Source: CALCCV01 sp964388665
Lineage (GTDB): Bacteria > Bdellovibrionota > Bdellovibrionia > Bdellovibrionales > Bdellovibrionaceae
NCBI GenBank assembly: GCA_964388665.1
Contig: CAYMBJ010000088.1
Location: forward strand, 1 to 14,498
Length of the DNA stretch: 14,498 bases
Direction: 5' to 3'
Shown here: one piece after another, positions 7,501-14,234 of the stretch
Layout: each line of letters opens with the position of its first letter
Position numbering within the stretch: position 1 is the first letter of the stretch
Made by a program: the position numbers and the translations under genes
Notes under the pieces: generated by a model
Seen by the model: only the letters and a program-made list of their open reading frames with translations
Database searches by the model: none
Told to the model about the DNA's origin: nothing

Positions 7501-8582
7501 AGAGCCTCTTCGTATGCGCGCATCGTAAATTGCATATGCTTGTGAGCCTCTTTAACGATGCTTGAAAAGCGATTAGCGGTCTGTTTAACTTCTGCCTTTT
7601 CAAAGGAATAAAAAATCCCTCCTGCCATGACCCAGCACAAAAGAAGCACGAACGACGGGACTTTGGTGAGTCGCTCTTTACCCAAACCCGCCAACATCAA
7701 CGCAGTGATGGCAATGGCAGCCAAGAAAAGCTGCAAATGAGTCAACCGCTCATTGATGTCGCCTGCCGAGAATGGCCCATAGGCTGCCAGAGTCGCAACC
7801 ACACTTGTCGCACAGATGGCCGCAGAAATCGCAAACGTGCTACTATCGCCAATGGCGCGCACACCATATAAGAGTGCAGGAAAAAGTAAAAACAAATATG
7901 CGCCACCCGAATCCGTAAAAAAAACCACGTAAAGCATCGCAGTGGTAAAGCTTATAACTCCCAAAGCGGCAAACCAATCCTCAGAATATTGCGATGGCCT
8001 CTTCATCAAAATAAACAGAGGAACGACCACCAAGCCGCCCAATACATCGCCGATCCACCAGGTGGAAAAAATGTCGTAAAGAAGCTGCTGATTGATCGTG
8101 CCCGAAAGAAAGAGCGTACCAGTCCCGACAGTCGCACTCACCACACTCGCTAAAAGCACGGCCACCACAACAGCGAGAGTGTCCGTCAGATGCTCCAAGT
8201 ATTTGCGGTAAGTCTGAATTTTTCTAAGTAAGATCGCTCCCACCAGAGCTTCGAACGTATTGCCAAGGGCAATTGCAAAACAGCCCAACACGGAAACTTC
8301 GGTGAGAAGATTTGCGCCGAGAGCGCCGATCGCCACTGCAGGCCACGCCCGCCAGCCCAAAAGATAGATCATAGAAATAGCAAAACCAGTTGCAGGCCAA
8401 ACCGGGGAAACAGCGCTGTTTATGGTCGCCAGATAGAGGCCCAATTTCGCAATTCCAAAATAGCCAATGCCCACTGCAAAAATAAGAAGAGCAAACCTAT
8501 CTCTGCTCTTGGGAAGAGCTAGACTTCCATGCAATGCGCTTTTAATCCACGGTCCCAACAAGTCCTCCGACAATGTACGCAC
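4527..8582 (-). CDS. MASE1-CHASE-PAS-PAS hybrid histidine kinase, interrupted in its second receiver
   Basis: A 1,351-residue membrane sensor kinase. In order: MASE1 membrane domain with about eight helices (33-305; VSPVWPATGFAI and TWWIGDVLGG are typical); another membrane helix (308-325); periplasmic CHASE ligand-binding domain (about 345-560); membrane helix (620-645); PAS/PAC 1 (676-793, DGIWDWH, GEWRWLLTRG); PAS 2 (803-917); HisKA with H946 in NMSHEIRTP; HATPase with N1063, D1094-TGVGIP and G-x-G-x-G near 1123-1130; receiver 1 (1184-1303; E1190/D1191, D1234, K1288); then the first 32 residues of receiver 2 (E1325/D1326) before the TAA. Such proteins pass phosphate His-Asp-His to a separate regulator, in response to a small periplasmic ligand that is unknown here. 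Receiver 1 has A1266 where Thr/Ser is conserved. Receiver 2 and the Hpt continue in frame beyond the stop. The GTG start has no clear ribosome site and a short hairpin lies upstream, so the first 25 residues are uncertain. Confidence 0.92.
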   Translation of the reverse strand: MRTLSEDLLGPWIKSALHGSLALPKSRDRFALLIFAVGIGYFGIAKLGLYLATINSAVSPVWPATGFAISMIYLLGWRAWPAVAIGALGANLLTEVSVLGCFAIALGNTFEALVGAILLRKIQTYRKYLEHLTDTLAVVVAVLLASVVSATVGTGTLFLSGTINQQLLYDIFSTWWIGDVLGGLVVVPLFILMKRPSQYSEDWFAALGVISFTTAMLYVVFFTDSGGAYLFLLFPALLYGVRAIGDSSTFAISAAICATSVVATLAAYGPFSAGDINERLTHLQLFLAAIAITALMLAGLGKERLTKVPSFVLLLCWVMAGGIFYSFEKAEVKQTANRFSSIVKEAHKHMQFTMRAYEEALLGAAGLLVASDKVNPEDWREFNDLLRITHRHPGMNGIGLVLPVPSSELDEFESSMWTSGMPDFEIKPVPGYSLNEDEPNHTNYIVKYIEPLEANSKSRGLDMGSEPSRRAAAELARDSGLATVSSMVALVQDKLKSPAFLYFLPIYSKGAPRSTLDDRIKAHRGWVYGPFMYKNFFEEILSKVGHEVELQAFEEDDLATSLAQKSILFSNFSDKAKGATLFGLENQRNKSILAKKIKLGQRSYILEWRKSPGFVTSHNSVVAWVGLCGALGSLLLTNILVGLQTVNQRVKILANDLTKELSESREKFREGERRLLYALEGSNDGIWDWHIENSEMYVSGKIAENFGWRQLLIVKSVEDMAALAHPDAFEEITASLKRHLLGESIGHEVEARYRTKEGEWRWLLTRGKISERDQQGHPTRLTGVHIDIDALKNAQNKLEETQYHLRNIANSVPSLVALWSKNLVCEFANEAYARWYGLDVDSIVGMKMKDILSPEIYNNRRDSPDAALRGEQVGYEREIIRERDGERRYVIVTYMPNLTKGEPDGFFLFIQDITELKNAELTAIAERKAAVQATNIKSQFLANMSHEIRTPINGIIGMSNLVLNSDLETKQLEYANIVSQSSKALLNIINDILDFSKVEAGKLELDIVNFDLRDLVSEVKQTFSFLAAEKGVDLVLDSEINENHFFLGDPGRIRQILTNLVGNAIKFTNEGLVTMTIKTQVGKTSTKLDFKISDTGVGIPEADLNKMFVAFSQADATMSRRFGGTGLGLSICKQLVRLMGGEIGVESIENKGSTFWFQLTLPHGLAQEGHLKSKNLPVKYTQGARILVAEDNRLSQNVVLEALQSLGYLAHGVANGQEVLDACREGSYDLILMDCQMPEMDGYEATQAIRNSHSSELKNVPIVAMAGKEFKGDREKCLAAGMNDYVTKPLDEGELSVVIEANLSRVRSEPAPSIRDRVKHLLVVEDNPVNQKVVCVNLELLGYTYDLAVNG

Positions 8583-8646
8583 AAGCTGGCCCAGGCGCCA
8601 GTTTCACGACTCAGTCCAAGGTACTTGTCGGTAACTTAATGAATTC

Positions 8647-8673
8647 ATATTATCTTTTGCAGAATTTTCCCAA
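8647..8673 (-). promoter_or_regulatory. weak candidate promoter for the hybrid kinase
   Basis: On the minus strand TTGGGA (8668-8673) and TAATAT (8647-8652) are separated by 15 bases, each matching the sigma-70 consensus at four of six positions. It lies about 65 bases upstream of the annotated GTG. No better candidate was seen, but the match is poor. Confidence 0.2.
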
Positions 8674-8887
8674 GATGAGGCATCTCGTGCAGCGGTGCCA
8701 TTGACCTGCTTTCCTCTTAGTCGCGAAATAGGACATTTTATGCTTTTAATCCGCTACAGTGACGAGATTTTGGCCACTTTCTCGATGTTCATTGATCAAT
8801 GGAGGCAGCTCAGTCAATCTTGAGTTCTTGACCAAGCAATTGATAATGTTATTTTTTCAGACTCTTTATGTGTGGGTCATTTTGGTT

Positions 8888-8893
8888 TATAAT
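8888..8893 (+). promoter_or_regulatory. TATAAT -10 box of the propeller gene
   Basis: A perfect TATAAT at 8888-8893 is followed by an expected start site near 8900 and then by a purine-rich AAGGGGGCG ribosome site and ATG at 8921. The -35 region (TTTATG near 8865-8870) is weak. Its place inside the longer open frame supports the downstream ATG as the true start. Confidence 0.5.
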
Positions 8894-8920
8894 CACGGCC
8901 GGGAAAACAAGGGGGCGAGC

Positions 8921-10162
8921 ATGAAACACTGGAATCAAAAATTACTAATTTTCGCACTGACTGTTCATTGCTGTGCCAATGCGCGTGGGTGGCAAGAAAA
9001 GATTTTTCCGTTTAGGGGCGATGGGGCCGATGCACTAGCGGCAACGGACTTTGACAATGATGGCTTTATCGATGTGATAGCTGGGTGGTCCCAATCCGGC
9101 GAAGTTGTGTTCTTTAAAAATCCAGGCGAGGGACAGACCGGCAACATGGCAAAATGGAAATCTGTACAACTCAACAATGACAAGAACTTGAGAGGCCTTG
9201 AGGACACTAAGTTTATTGACCTAGACAATGATGGCAATGCTGAGGGCGCCTTAACCGCTGTGGAACGGGAGATAAATCAGCTGTTTTTTCATACTCTCAA
9301 GCCAGGGCAAGATTATCTAAATCCTAACTCATGGGTAACCTCAGCAATCAAAGCTCCCGGCGGTGGATACACACATGTGCAAGTCCTAGATCTTGATGGT
9401 GACAATCGCCCGGAGATCATAGCTACCACCAAAAACACTCCAGCTGAAGGGGGCGGCGTCTATCTCTTTCAAACAAGCGGCTCCATCTCTAGTCCAACCC
9501 AAACTTGGACGCGAACGCTGATAGGCGCCACAACAAATGCAAAAAGCATTGAAGTCATGGACGTTGATGGCGATGGCGACTCAGATATTGTTTATGCCGG
9601 TCCCGCAGACAGCGCTTGGTTTAGCAACCCGCACTCCACCAACCAACCCATTGCGCAGCCTTGGAGAAAAACCGAATTCAGCCGGGGCACTTACCCATTG
9701 GCACTTTGTGATGTAAATCAAGATAAGAAAATCGACATTGTGGTGGCACAAAATCCTCAGAGCAGCGGCGGTGTCATCGGCCAATGGTTCGAAGTGTCCG
9801 AAGGTGGCGCTATGAAGCCACACCCTATCAAACTGGAAGCAGGCAAGACACCTTGGAAGAAAGTAAATAATTTTAAATTCAAGGGTCTGGCCTGTGCGAG
9901 TTTTGGTAAAGACAAATTCCAGACCATCGTATTTACGGCAATTGGCTCTGGAGTGGGCGTATTCTCTGCACACAGTTCAAACCCAAATGCCAACCTTGGC
10001 TTCTCATGGCAGGCGATTGCGCCAAGTCGAGATGTCATGAAATATGATCCACCAATCATTGTCGACGTTGATGCGGATGGTGATTTAGACATTCTCACAG
10101 TTGAGGAAGATGTGGGAAACGGCAGCAAGGGACTTGGCGCCGTTTTTTATGAAAATGACTAG
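8921..10162 (+). CDS. secreted FG-GAP/VCBS-repeat beta-propeller protein
   Basis: A 413-residue exported protein. Residues 1-21 are a signal peptide (MKHWNQKLLIFALTV, then a likely cut after CANA). Residues 35-410 are FG-GAP/VCBS-type repeats, as in integrin-alpha-like bacterial propellers, each with a D-x-D-x-D-G-like calcium loop: DFDNDGFID (43-51), DLDNDGNAE (100-108), DLDGDNRPE (157-165), DVDGDGDSD (214-222), DVNQDKKID (264-272) and DVDADGDLD (382-390). The repeat between 310 and 350 has lost its loop, so seven blades are likely with six calcium sites. No enzyme motif is visible; roles in adhesion or binding are typical guesses for such proteins. The frame is open back to 8759, which would add 54 residues, but the -10 box at 8888, the ribosome site at about 8910-8918 and the signal peptide all favour the ATG at 8921. 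It converges on the VWA-Ig lipoprotein gene across a palindromic repeat. Confidence 0.85.
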   Translation: MKHWNQKLLIFALTVHCCANARGWQEKIFPFRGDGADALAATDFDNDGFIDVIAGWSQSGEVVFFKNPGEGQTGNMAKWKSVQLNNDKNLRGLEDTKFIDLDNDGNAEGALTAVEREINQLFFHTLKPGQDYLNPNSWVTSAIKAPGGGYTHVQVLDLDGDNRPEIIATTKNTPAEGGGVYLFQTSGSISSPTQTWTRTLIGATTNAKSIEVMDVDGDGDSDIVYAGPADSAWFSNPHSTNQPIAQPWRKTEFSRGTYPLALCDVNQDKKIDIVVAQNPQSSGGVIGQWFEVSEGGAMKPHPIKLEAGKTPWKKVNNFKFKGLACASFGKDKFQTIVFTAIGSGVGVFSAHSSNPNANLGFSWQAIAPSRDVMKYDPPIIVDVDADGDLDILTVEEDVGNGSKGLGAVFYEND

Positions 10163-10226
10163 GGCGTGTTCGCAAATTGACTTAATGAGTAAAATTTCAA
10201 ACACGCCGTAACAGGCTCCTGAAAAA
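10163..10226. repeat. intergenic palindrome with dispersed motif, copy B
   Basis: GGCGTGTT (10163-10170) and AACACGCC (10200-10207) are perfect reverse complements, with a second inner pair AAATT/AATTT (10174-10178, 10193-10197) giving a long interrupted hairpin. Directly after it comes TAACAGGCTCCTGAAAAA (10209-10226), matching copy A at 36-53 at 17 of 18 positions. The unit lies between the stops of two convergent genes and starts one base after the first stop. There is no U-tract, so it may serve as a 3' hairpin for both genes, but its recurrence marks it as a dispersed repeat. The 60 bases after it (to 10290) have GC-rich stretches such as CCGCTGCGTTCTCGGCGC that may be part of the same element. 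Confidence 0.5.
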
Positions 10227-10294
10227 AGAAAATCCGCTGCGTTCTCGGCGCAAAATCTCAACTCGACGGAGCACAAATTAGCTACAAATCACCA

Positions 10295-13200
10295 TTAAAA
10301 AATCTGACACTGATAATTGACTGTGTAATCACCAGCAGGGAGATCCTGCTGGTACTCAGCGGTTGAGCCCTTTATCACATATGCGATGTTCACAGCAGCT
10401 CCATTCACTAGCAACGTGACTTTATTCTGGTAGGGAGCACAATCAAGATCAATCTTGCGTGCCAACTGCTTGGTGATTTCACCGATCTCTCTTAAGTACT
10501 GAGTGTAACTTCCCGTTTCAGCAATGTTGACAACCTTGCCACCGGTCAATTGTGACATGTCCCGATAAAAGCAACCAATGTTCGTACCGGTGGTAGGTTT
10601 ATTGACGCAATGGGCGTTCCAGCCAGCATCATCCGTGGCACTGGTAACTCCCGACGGATAAGTAACAATGGAATTCCAAACAAAATTCCGATTGGGCAAT
10701 GTCTGCTTCAAAAGATCATAGGTCTGCTGAGCAGTATCATGCTTAATCGTGCATGGCTCTCCCGTGACAACCTTTCCAATACAAGGCAAAATATACTTAG
10801 AGCTATCCATATAAGACAGATGAGTGGCGTTGTCCGCCTGAAAGAGGTTGCTCTCATCTTCGTCAGAAATATTGATTGCAGCTAAGTGGGCATTGGAACG
10901 GAAAAAACTTTTATTGATGCCGCTAAAACTGCCATCCTTAAACCGCTCCAGCACTCGGCGAAAGGTCGAAAGTCCGCGCTCATGCTGGGTTGGCGGCAAT
11001 CCGGCAGGCTTTCCAGATGAATCGGTGCGACCCACATAATATCCAGTCGTCTTTGGCAAGTGGACCTGTAGCGTGTTTAAGAACAAATTGGATGCGTTTG
11101 GCGAAGATGGTGTTATCCAATAGGTGTTGGCAGCACCATCAATGTCGAGAAGACGCCCGTCAAAGCCAGGAACCGATTCATTCCATACAGCAGAGTTGTT
11201 CCACATTATCATTGCTTTGTCATAATGAAGGCCATTGCCGATAGGACATTTTGACTTTCCCGCGACATAGGAATTAGGAGTGGCGCTGCACACCACTCGT
11301 GCCCCTTCTTTCAATTCATTCATTACAAAGCCAATTCTCCAGTCATAGCCTTGAAGAACACTAAAGAAATCACTGAACTTAGCCGCCAGCCCTTTGAGCT
11401 CTTCTTGCATAGAGCCTGAGGAATCAAGAACCATAAGAATATCGATCTGCTTATTGTCAATTGACCGAATTGTTTTTGTCTTATCAACCAATTTAATCTC
11501 TTCAGTCACCGCGTATGTCCCGTGAGCGCTCGCCCCCTTGTTATTGGATTTGTCAATCGCCTCTACCCAAAACTCATAGGTGCCCACGACCAAATTATCG
11601 ATGCCGTAGGAGCCCTTTATTGAAAGCAGACTTCCAACTTTCTCAGGAGTGTAACCACAGCCCACCGCTCCCGCCACCGCTCCCGGCGGTCGAAGATAAC
11701 AAGTGACTGTTGTGATTTCACTCATTGTGTCCACGATAGAAAACGGAATGTTCGTCTTGCTGCCGGAATAGCTGTTTGCAGGAAAACTTCCTAAGCCCAC
11801 TTGTGGTGGAGTCTTATCATAAAACCATGCAAAACTGTTCTGGGAGAGATTTCCAGCGCCGTCCGTCACTTTGACCAATAGCTCATAGGGACCCGAGCTC
11901 GGCAGGTTCGCTGGCAATACAAAGCCAGATGCCCCACAGGCAAGATCTGTAAAAAGTCCAGCCATGGTGCATTTGATCCCTTGTGTGGCATTGACACTGG
12001 CATCTGCGCGAATCTGAAAGCTGGGCTTAGCACTTCCGTCCACTCGGTTGGGCACTCCTGTAAAGCCGGCCATTGGCACTCCAGGTCCCGATATTGAAAT
12101 TTGCGACGGCGTGCGATCGACAGTGAGCGGCAACTTGTTAGAGGTCACAGGCCCACGCCCAGCTTGGTCACTGACCTGAAAATAGACTGAGTAGTCGCCG
12201 TCAGCAAGATTTGTAATATTGAGTGAGCTGGCTCCCATTTGGCAGGGCAAACTGACCACAGCCCCTGCGGATTTTTGGACGTAACACTTTAACGAGCTTG
12301 CATTGATTCCTGAACCCGCATCTGCCGCGGTGATCAACACGTTCACTATCGAACCATTGGTCGTACCGGCCTGACCGGGAGCATAGGCCAGGGTGGCTGT
12401 CGGATTGTCCAAATCCACAAAGAACCGCAGTTCCTTGGACTGAACGTAGGGAGGTTCACCTCCTCTGGTAAAGGTGGCTGTGATTGTGGCCACATACTCC
12501 TTTCCAGGAGTCGACCCGGCAAGCCCCGCAAATGTGTAGCCTGGCGCCGTGCAGTTGCCATCTACTTTTATGATCGCTCCACCTGAGGCCAACTGACAAC
12601 TGTACTTAACAGTGTAGTTTCCACCCGTAGGCCAAGAGCCTTCAAATGGAATGGCAACGCTACTCGAAGTCTGATAGTAGTTGGGAGGAGTCACTGTCAA
12701 TGTCGGCTGAGACTGATCAATCTCAAAACTGACTGCCGTTGATGGATCGGACTCGTGCCCCGCTTTATCCTTTACCTTGAGCACAACATTGTACTTTCCA
12801 GCATTGGTGGTTTTCATATTCAATTCATAAATATCTGCTGAGGCAGTGGCTCGAACATCGCAGTTTTTAGCAGCACCTTCGACAAAACTTGCACCAGAAT
12901 CAAAGGAACAATAAAAGTGCTCAATTCCCGATCCTTGGTTGCCTTGATAGTCGTCGGTGGCTTGAAAACCAATTTTCACAGTGCTTGAATTGAATTTTCC
13001 CGACGGAACATTTTTCAAGCTAATTAGCGGTTTATGGGAATCCACTTGATACGAATGAACCGCCGCAAAAGACCGACCCGCTTTATCTTCTAGTCGAACT
13101 TCCAATACAAACACTCCATCCAAGGGGTGGCTCAAGGTTTTTGTGAAGTCCAATTCCGTCATTGAGTCTTGACAGTCTACGAACGACGCATCGGCTGCGC

Positions 13201-13846
13201 TTTTGCACTCCACCCTTGAAAGATTTGCTTCTGTTACCTTGCCTTTTGCCGAGTACGAAGGTGTTTTTACAATTCCCTGCTGATCAAATGCAATGCTAGG
13301 ATCTGTCAAGTCGAGAACAACATCATCGTAAACTGTAATTTCGCTGCCAGATTCACGGCTACGAAATTTCGCCCAAACTTTAACAACTCCTTCGTTGCCT
13401 TCGAGGCGATAAGCCTGCTTCATAACTTCGGGTCCAAGAGCAGTCAGGATCGGAGACTGTTCATCAGCAGCATCAAATCTTCCGATTTCATCAAGCCAAA
13501 TACTTGCGGCGATCGAAGGCTCAAGCATCAGCAACACATCTCTGCTTGAGACATATTCGGGCTCCTGCTGCCCCCAAGTCTCCGTAGTAAATATTTTAAG
13601 CTTTCCCTGAATGGCCTCAGATGCCTGGCAATCGTTCTCACCGTTTGCGCTCTCACCGTTTGCGCACTCACTCTGTTGCTCACCGACACTCGCTAGGGGC
13701 TCTGATCGAGGAGCTGCATTGAATCCCACTCGCGCGCATCCTAACATGAATAAAAACAAGGAAGAAAGCCGAAGTAGCGACCATAAATATGATGAAGCAA
13801 CAGAGCTGAAACCTCTAAAAATAGATTTGTCCACTGATTCCCCCAA
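10295..13846 (-). CDS. large lipoprotein with six Ig-like modules and a VWA domain
   Basis: A 1,183-residue predicted surface lipoprotein. A hydrophobic segment (about 20-36) ends in FMLGC, an acceptable lipobox with C37 as the lipid-anchored residue. After a cysteine-bearing, acidic linker (38-80) and an unrecognised domain (about 80-180) come six Ig-like modules (roughly 180-270, 271-378, 379-479, 480-578, 579-679, 680-783), linked by D-x-x-x-P turns such as VDSHKP, IDQSQP, YDKTPP. Each module holds one cysteine pair: C214/C225, C313/C329, C417/C432, C521/C535, C626/C637, C716/C730, so periplasmic or surface disulfides are expected. The VWA domain (about 800-1130) has an intact MIDAS, D808-S-S-G-S812, with ISDEDE at 993-998 as the distal acidic element. 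The last 50 residues form a small C-terminal module with C1136 and C1180. VWA and Ig units bind proteins; adhesion is inferred. The TTG start has GGAG nearby, but a GTG four codons on is possible. Confidence 0.85.
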   Translation of the reverse strand: MGESVDKSIFRGFSSVASSYLWSLLRLSSLFLFMLGCARVGFNAAPRSEPLASVGEQQSECANGESANGENDCQASEAIQGKLKIFTTETWGQQEPEYVSSRDVLLMLEPSIAASIWLDEIGRFDAADEQSPILTALGPEVMKQAYRLEGNEGVVKVWAKFRSRESGSEITVYDDVVLDLTDPSIAFDQQGIVKTPSYSAKGKVTEANLSRVECKSAADASFVDCQDSMTELDFTKTLSHPLDGVFVLEVRLEDKAGRSFAAVHSYQVDSHKPLISLKNVPSGKFNSSTVKIGFQATDDYQGNQGSGIEHFYCSFDSGASFVEGAAKNCDVRATASADIYELNMKTTNAGKYNVVLKVKDKAGHESDPSTAVSFEIDQSQPTLTVTPPNYYQTSSSVAIPFEGSWPTGGNYTVKYSCQLASGGAIIKVDGNCTAPGYTFAGLAGSTPGKEYVATITATFTRGGEPPYVQSKELRFFVDLDNPTATLAYAPGQAGTTNGSIVNVLITAADAGSGINASSLKCYVQKSAGAVVSLPCQMGASSLNITNLADGDYSVYFQVSDQAGRGPVTSNKLPLTVDRTPSQISISGPGVPMAGFTGVPNRVDGSAKPSFQIRADASVNATQGIKCTMAGLFTDLACGASGFVLPANLPSSGPYELLVKVTDGAGNLSQNSFAWFYDKTPPQVGLGSFPANSYSGSKTNIPFSIVDTMSEITTVTCYLRPPGAVAGAVGCGYTPEKVGSLLSIKGSYGIDNLVVGTYEFWVEAIDKSNNKGASAHGTYAVTEEIKLVDKTKTIRSIDNKQIDILMVLDSSGSMQEELKGLAAKFSDFFSVLQGYDWRIGFVMNELKEGARVVCSATPNSYVAGKSKCPIGNGLHYDKAMIMWNNSAVWNESVPGFDGRLLDIDGAANTYWITPSSPNASNLFLNTLQVHLPKTTGYYVGRTDSSGKPAGLPPTQHERGLSTFRRVLERFKDGSFSGINKSFFRSNAHLAAINISDEDESNLFQADNATHLSYMDSSKYILPCIGKVVTGEPCTIKHDTAQQTYDLLKQTLPNRNFVWNSIVTYPSGVTSATDDAGWNAHCVNKPTTGTNIGCFYRDMSQLTGGKVVNIAETGSYTQYLREIGEITKQLARKIDLDCAPYQNKVTLLVNGAAVNIAYVIKGSTAEYQQDLPAGDYTVNYQCQIF
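13636..13665. repeat. 15-base perfect tandem duplication inside the VWA gene
   Basis: TCTCACCGTTTGCGC occurs twice head to tail (13636-13650, 13651-13665). It encodes the duplicated ANGES/ANGEN segment at about residues 62-71, in the flexible linker just behind the predicted lipid anchor. The unit length keeps the frame, so copy-number changes would only lengthen or shorten the linker. Confidence 0.7.
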
Positions 13847-13864
13847 TAACTCCAGTATCCTTTG

Positions 13865-13891
13865 ATTCTATCAGATTCACACGATTGTTAA
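13865..13891 (-). promoter_or_regulatory. candidate promoter for the VWA-Ig gene
   Basis: On the minus strand TTAACA (13886-13891) and TAGAAT (13865-13870) each match the sigma-70 consensus at five of six positions, with a short 15-base spacer. Transcription would start just before the GGAG ribosome site and TTG start, leaving a very short leader. The 8-base-pair dyad at 13919-13943 lies directly upstream and could bind a regulator. Confidence 0.35.
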
Positions 13892-13918
13892 ATTTTCTTA
13901 TTGAAAATTCCAACTTTG

Positions 13919-13943
13919 ATCCAGATCGCCTAACTATCTGGAT
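13919..13943. repeat. 8-bp perfect inverted repeat, possible operator
   Basis: ATCCAGAT (13919-13926) and ATCTGGAT (13936-13943) are perfect reverse complements nine bases apart, about 28 bases upstream of the candidate -35 box of the VWA gene. The position suits an activator or repressor site; as RNA it would be a hairpin but no U-tract follows. Confidence 0.45.
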
Positions 13944-13969
13944 TCTTGTATGTAAAGGGATCGAACAGG

Positions 13970-14000
13970 TGTCCATGCGATGGCCATCCCACAGTGGACA
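13970..14000. repeat. nested dyad TGTCCA ... GATGGCCATC ... TGGACA
   Basis: TGTCCA (13970-13975) and TGGACA (13995-14000) form an inverted repeat whose centre almost coincides with the perfect ten-base palindrome GATGGCCATC (13979-13988). Nested symmetry of this kind can be a protein-binding site or an element end; no function is known here. Confidence 0.35.
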
Positions 14001-14010
14001 TAGCCTCTCT

Positions 14011-14042
14011 GACTCATAGACTCTTAGACTCTTAGACTCTCG
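14011..14042. repeat. four copies of an 8-base tandem repeat (GACTCTTA)
   Basis: GACTCATA, GACTCTTA, GACTCTTA, GACTCTCG follow one another at 14011-14042: two perfect inner units and two degenerate outer ones. The repeat sits directly before the start-less reading frame at 14036-14233 and may mark a slippage or recombination joint. Confidence 0.7.
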
Positions 14043-14233
14043 TCACACAACAAACTGTATCAGATGAGGACATCAGGGGAACGGCGAATGAGATTACAAA
14101 CTTCTTTTCTCTTAATATCATTTTGAAACAAGCCAAAGAAACTGTTAGCCAGGTGCAACTTCAAATCACCTTAGAGGACCTTCGTTATTCCAGCAAGTCG
14201 ATAAATTCGTTGGATAAAAATAGATACTTTTAA
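14036..14233 (+). pseudogene. 65-codon reading frame without a start codon, possible gene remnant
   Basis: The plus strand is open from just after a TAG at 14033-14035 to TAA at 14231-14233. The translation has a normal protein-like composition (for example SDEDIRGTANEITNFF and KQAKETVSQVQLQITLEDL), predicted to be helical and soluble. There is no ATG or GTG near the beginning; the first plausible starts (TTG, then GTG) lie about a third to half-way in, and there is no ribosome site. Its stop lies one base from the stop of the convergent pilin-like gene, the tight tail-to-tail arrangement expected of real genes. The most economical reading is the 3' remnant of a gene whose front was lost at the 8-base repeat. 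It is not recognised as any family, and a chance open frame cannot be excluded at this length. Confidence 0.35.
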
Positions 14234-14234
14234 C

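Larger units (their letters stand above)
8583..8920. other. divergent intergenic region between kinase and propeller genes
   Basis: These 338 bases hold no convincing gene; the open frame from 8759 to 8920 is non-coding leader in front of the propeller protein. The region should contain promoters for both divergent genes. Next to the kinase start, CTGGC and GCCAG (about 8585-8600) form a five-pair hairpin in the kinase leader RNA. Confidence 0.6.
13866..14035. other. non-coding stretch upstream of the VWA gene
   Basis: No gene is visible in these 170 bases. They hold a candidate promoter for the VWA gene, a perfect eight-pair inverted repeat (ATCCAGAT/ATCTGGAT), a TGTCCA/TGGACA dyad around a GATGGCCATC palindrome, and the 8-base tandem repeat. 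Confidence 0.6.

Noticed and set aside
8759..8920. N-terminal extension of the propeller protein by 54 residues in the open frame from 8759
   Set aside because: The stretch contains a perfect TATAAT box at 8888-8893, has no ribosome site at 8759, and would bury the clear signal peptide that begins at the ATG at 8921.
13611..13865. 84-codon plus-strand frame over the start of the VWA-Ig gene
   Set aside because: It lies opposite the signal segment and linker of the lipoprotein, is low in complexity (Asn/Ser-rich end) and has no support as a gene.
14011..14042. Phase-variable contingency repeat switching the downstream frame on and off
   Set aside because: Every 8-base unit carries TAG in a different phase, so upstream translation hits a stop in any frame once three units are present; there is also no good upstream start.
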